This document shows, one piece after another, positions 36,602-38,437 of a DNA stretch of 38,437 bases. The stretch lies in the IMG/VR virus record IMGVR_UViG_3300032360_000025, positions 1 through 38,437 of that record; one strand, written 5' to 3'. Every line of letters begins with the position of its first letter. Within the stretch, counting starts at the first letter, position 1. Made by a program: the position numbers and the translations under genes. The notes beneath the pieces are model-generated. The model was not told where the DNA came from. It searched no databases and worked only from the letters and a program-made list of their open reading frames with translations. Source of the DNA: a virus.

Positions 36602-38437
36602 ATGAGAAAAATATTGCAACTTTTCAGGCGGCGCAAGGCATCGGCGAAGTTCGCGGGCGGGGTAAGGATGCCCGTTAATGATCGGCCATCTAAAAAAGGA
36701 CCGACTGGCGGCGGGTTTCCTGGCTCTATTATCTCCGGGGCTGGCGGACTGGCTGGCACATCTAAGGAACTGACGCAGGCCGCCGCTGATCTTTATAACA
36801 ACTATGATGCGGGCGACCCTGGAGTCGATGAGCAGATGGATGACATCTCCCTCGCCATCGAGAACTTCACCATCGAGGCAGAAAAGGCAGGCATCGACCC
36901 TGGCAGGATGGCGGGGTCGGTGGAGGACTTCACGAAGTACCACGGCGAGGGCGACAACGATGCCGCCCTCGATGCGTTGCAGACTGTCAATAAAACTATG
37001 GATCGCCACATCGAGCAGGCGGGCGGGATGCCCGTAGATTTCAGCAAGATGCAGCGAGAGGTCGCGGACAAGGTATATGATGCGCGCCGCGACAGCGACC
37101 AGGGCGGCGGCGAGGACGCGGCGCGGGATGCCGTAAAAGAAGCCCTCGAAAATCGCATCCTGCATTACGACTCGCCGGTTTCATCTAAGGAGGACCACGA
37201 AAGAACCAAGATGGAACTAGGGGATGCCCTTAGAGAGTACAGAAAAGAAAAGGGGGGCGGCCCATACGATGAGATGGTCCTGTCGGCCGTCGATATGTGG
37301 ACGGACCCCGATGAAAGAGAAAACAGGGACAGGGTGCGGGATGCCCTAAAAGACGAAGAAGAAGGCGGCGGCGAACGCAAAGCCCCCGACGACGAACCCA
37401 GCGGCCCCCGGAAGCGATGCCCGAAGGGGAGCAGGAAAGACGACAGCGGGACTTGCCAGAAATACTCCGAGGCCGAGGCGACCGACCCGGCCCCGAAAAA
37501 GAAAACCCTGCGCGAACGCCTGGGAGCCAAGAAGAAATGCGACAGCGGATGCCCGGACGACAACGATGGCCGCCAGGCCAAGCAGTTCAAGGCGCCCCCA
37601 GGCCGTGAGGCGCAGGTAAAAGCCCTGAAAAAAGAAGATGTAGAGAACCCCTACGCCGTGGCCTGGTCGAGCTACGATGCGAAGAACTCCGAAAGCTACG
37701 CGCCCATCTGTTTCAGCGATAATCAGCTACCCGGCGGCGACTTCGACGCGGTGCAGAACGAGGATGGAACCTGGAACATCGGCATCGACAAGGACATCCC
37801 GATAATGGGGACGGTCCAGGAGGTCGGGGTCAAGGGCAACGAGCGCCCCATCGGGATAAAATGGCTGCGGGCGGCCCTGCGGAAGCATCGCGCCCTGGAG
37901 GAGCAACCCGGCGGCGCGTATTATGCCCCGGTCCACCTGCGCCATCACAGTGAGAACAGCGACCACGATGAAACCGTCCCCGCCGGGTTCCTGCGACTGA
38001 ACCGCATCGCCCCGGCGTTCGACGGAGGCGACAACCAGGCCGCCATCTTTGCGACCCTGTACAACGTCCCCGATGAAATTTACCAGCAGATCAAGGCCCG
38101 GAAATGGGCGTTTCGATCCGTGGAGGTCGCATCCTGGGACAAGCCCCAGGTGTCGTCGCTGTCTTTACTGAACACCGAAGCGCCTTTTTTCAAATATCCA
38201 AATTTGACCATCGGCAACGAAACCCCAGCCGTAGCCGTGAACGTATTACCATTAGAAGCCGCCGCGCCAGCCCTCGCCCTCTGCGAGTCCGGGGCCGGTG
38301 GATCAATTCTTTTTAACTTTAGCGAGGCCCGAAGAATGGCAGAAGAAAAAATTAAAGAAGAGATCGAGATCGAGGAGGATCTGGACCTCAACGATGAGGA
38401 TGTCGATGTCGATGTCGATGTTGACGAGGACGAGGGC
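36602..38437 (+). CDS. Head maturation protease fused to scaffold, 5' part (continues at base 1)
   Basis: 612 codons are open to the window end and continue in frame at base 1; the whole protein is about 816 residues. Residues about 1-270 are a polar acidic N-terminal region. A two-cysteine motif (GPRKRCPKG...SGTC, Cys near 273) is also present at the portal C terminus, and a KKKCDSGCPD pair follows. Residues about 360-550 are a Mu gpI-type protease domain: KWLRAALRKH, YYAPVHLRHH with candidate catalytic His (residues 445-449), then AFRSVEVASW with the probable nucleophile Ser 506, and LSLLNTEAPFFKYPNL. It processes the procapsid. The start at 36602 fits a leaderless promoter; ATG at 36668 with a GGGG upstream is an alternative. 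Confidence 0.85.
   Translation, partial: MRKILQLFRRRKASAKFAGGVRMPVNDRPSKKGPTGGGFPGSIISGAGGLAGTSKELTQAAADLYNNYDAGDPGVDEQMDDISLAIENFTIEAEKAGIDPGRMAGSVEDFTKYHGEGDNDAALDALQTVNKTMDRHIEQAGGMPVDFSKMQREVADKVYDARRDSDQGGGEDAARDAVKEALENRILHYDSPVSSKEDHERTKMELGDALREYRKEKGGGPYDEMVLSAVDMWTDPDERENRDRVRDALKDEEEGGGERKAPDDEPSGPRKRCPKGSRKDDSGTCQKYSEAEATDPAPKKKTLRERLGAKKKCDSGCPDDNDGRQAKQFKAPPGREAQVKALKKEDVENPYAVAWSSYDAKNSESYAPICFSDNQLPGGDFDAVQNEDGTWNIGIDKDIPIMGTVQEVGVKGNERPIGIKWLRAALRKHRALEEQPGGAYYAPVHLRHHSENSDHDETVPAGFLRLNRIAPAFDGGDNQAAIFATLYNVPDEIYQQIKARKWAFRSVEVASWDKPQVSSLSLLNTEAPFFKYPNLTIGNETPAVAVNVLPLEAAAPALALCESGAGGSILFNFSEARRMAEEKIKEEIEIEEDLDLNDEDVDVDVDVDEDEG
38276..38437. repeat. Terminal overlap, right copy
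   Basis: Matches 1-162 with four silent differences (38281, 38299, 38308, 38311). The reading frame of the protease-scaffold gene is identical in both copies. Confidence 0.9.

Noticed and set aside
1-38437. Integrase, transposase, repressor or reverse transcriptase (temperate or diversity-generating system)
   Set aside because: No ORF shows tyrosine/serine recombinase, DDE transposase, CI-like or reverse transcriptase motifs.

Overview
The window is the nearly complete genome of a double-stranded DNA tailed phage. It was probably recovered from a metagenome and is best read as a circle of about 38,275 bp. The first 162 bases recur at the far end, and one capsid-assembly gene is open across that junction. 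Sequence and codon use are GC-rich. There is no integrase, transposase or repressor, so the phage looks strictly lytic. The host cannot be named. Several promoters place the -10 box only 6-7 nt before the ATG, which suggests a host that translates leaderless mRNA.

Layout as a circle. The late module starts near 28,890 and runs rightward: small virion protein, terminase small and large subunits, Mu gp29-type portal with an unusual C-terminal extension, lipoprotein, two-helix membrane protein and Mu gpF-like head protein. A leftward island of three small genes (35.3-36.55 kb) follows. Next come the protease-scaffold fusion (36,602 through the junction to 777), a decoration-like protein, a Mu gpT-like major capsid protein, connectors, tail proteins, a large baseplate-type protein, a fibre-type protein with 12-residue repeats and a membrane/coiled-coil protein (to 14,513).

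A leftward operon (17.6 to 14.57 kb) encodes a very Cys-rich protein, a C5 cytosine methyltransferase split by a +1 frameshift, an SPPY-type amino-methyltransferase and a protein of unknown function. Around 18 kb lie a zinc-ribbon peptide and a VRR-NUC nuclease (leftward), facing a PAPS-reductase-family PP-loop protein (rightward). From 19.7 to 28.9 kb a rightward early/replication module holds small unknown genes, an SNF2-type helicase, a conserved phage protein of unknown function, a Cys-containing protein that may bind DNA, a primase-polymerase of NrS-1 type and a UvrD-like helicase. A 216-bp AT-rich non-coding stretch with GCTTAC/GTAAGC repeats and a 16-bp perfect palindrome lies between the primase and the UvrD-like helicase and is the best candidate replication origin.

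Head assembly is Mu-like (gpT, gp29, gpF, gpI types) but replication is not: there are no Mu A/B genes and no conventional DNA polymerase, so the primase-polymerase probably makes DNA with the two helicases. No endolysin is recognisable. The most distinctive signals are: a consensus-like promoter plus ribosome-binding leader inside the portal ORF; a shared two-cysteine module in portal and protease; a leader sequence reused before at least five genes on both strands; leaderless promoters; and the frameshifted methyltransferase. No tRNA, rRNA or CRISPR array was seen.
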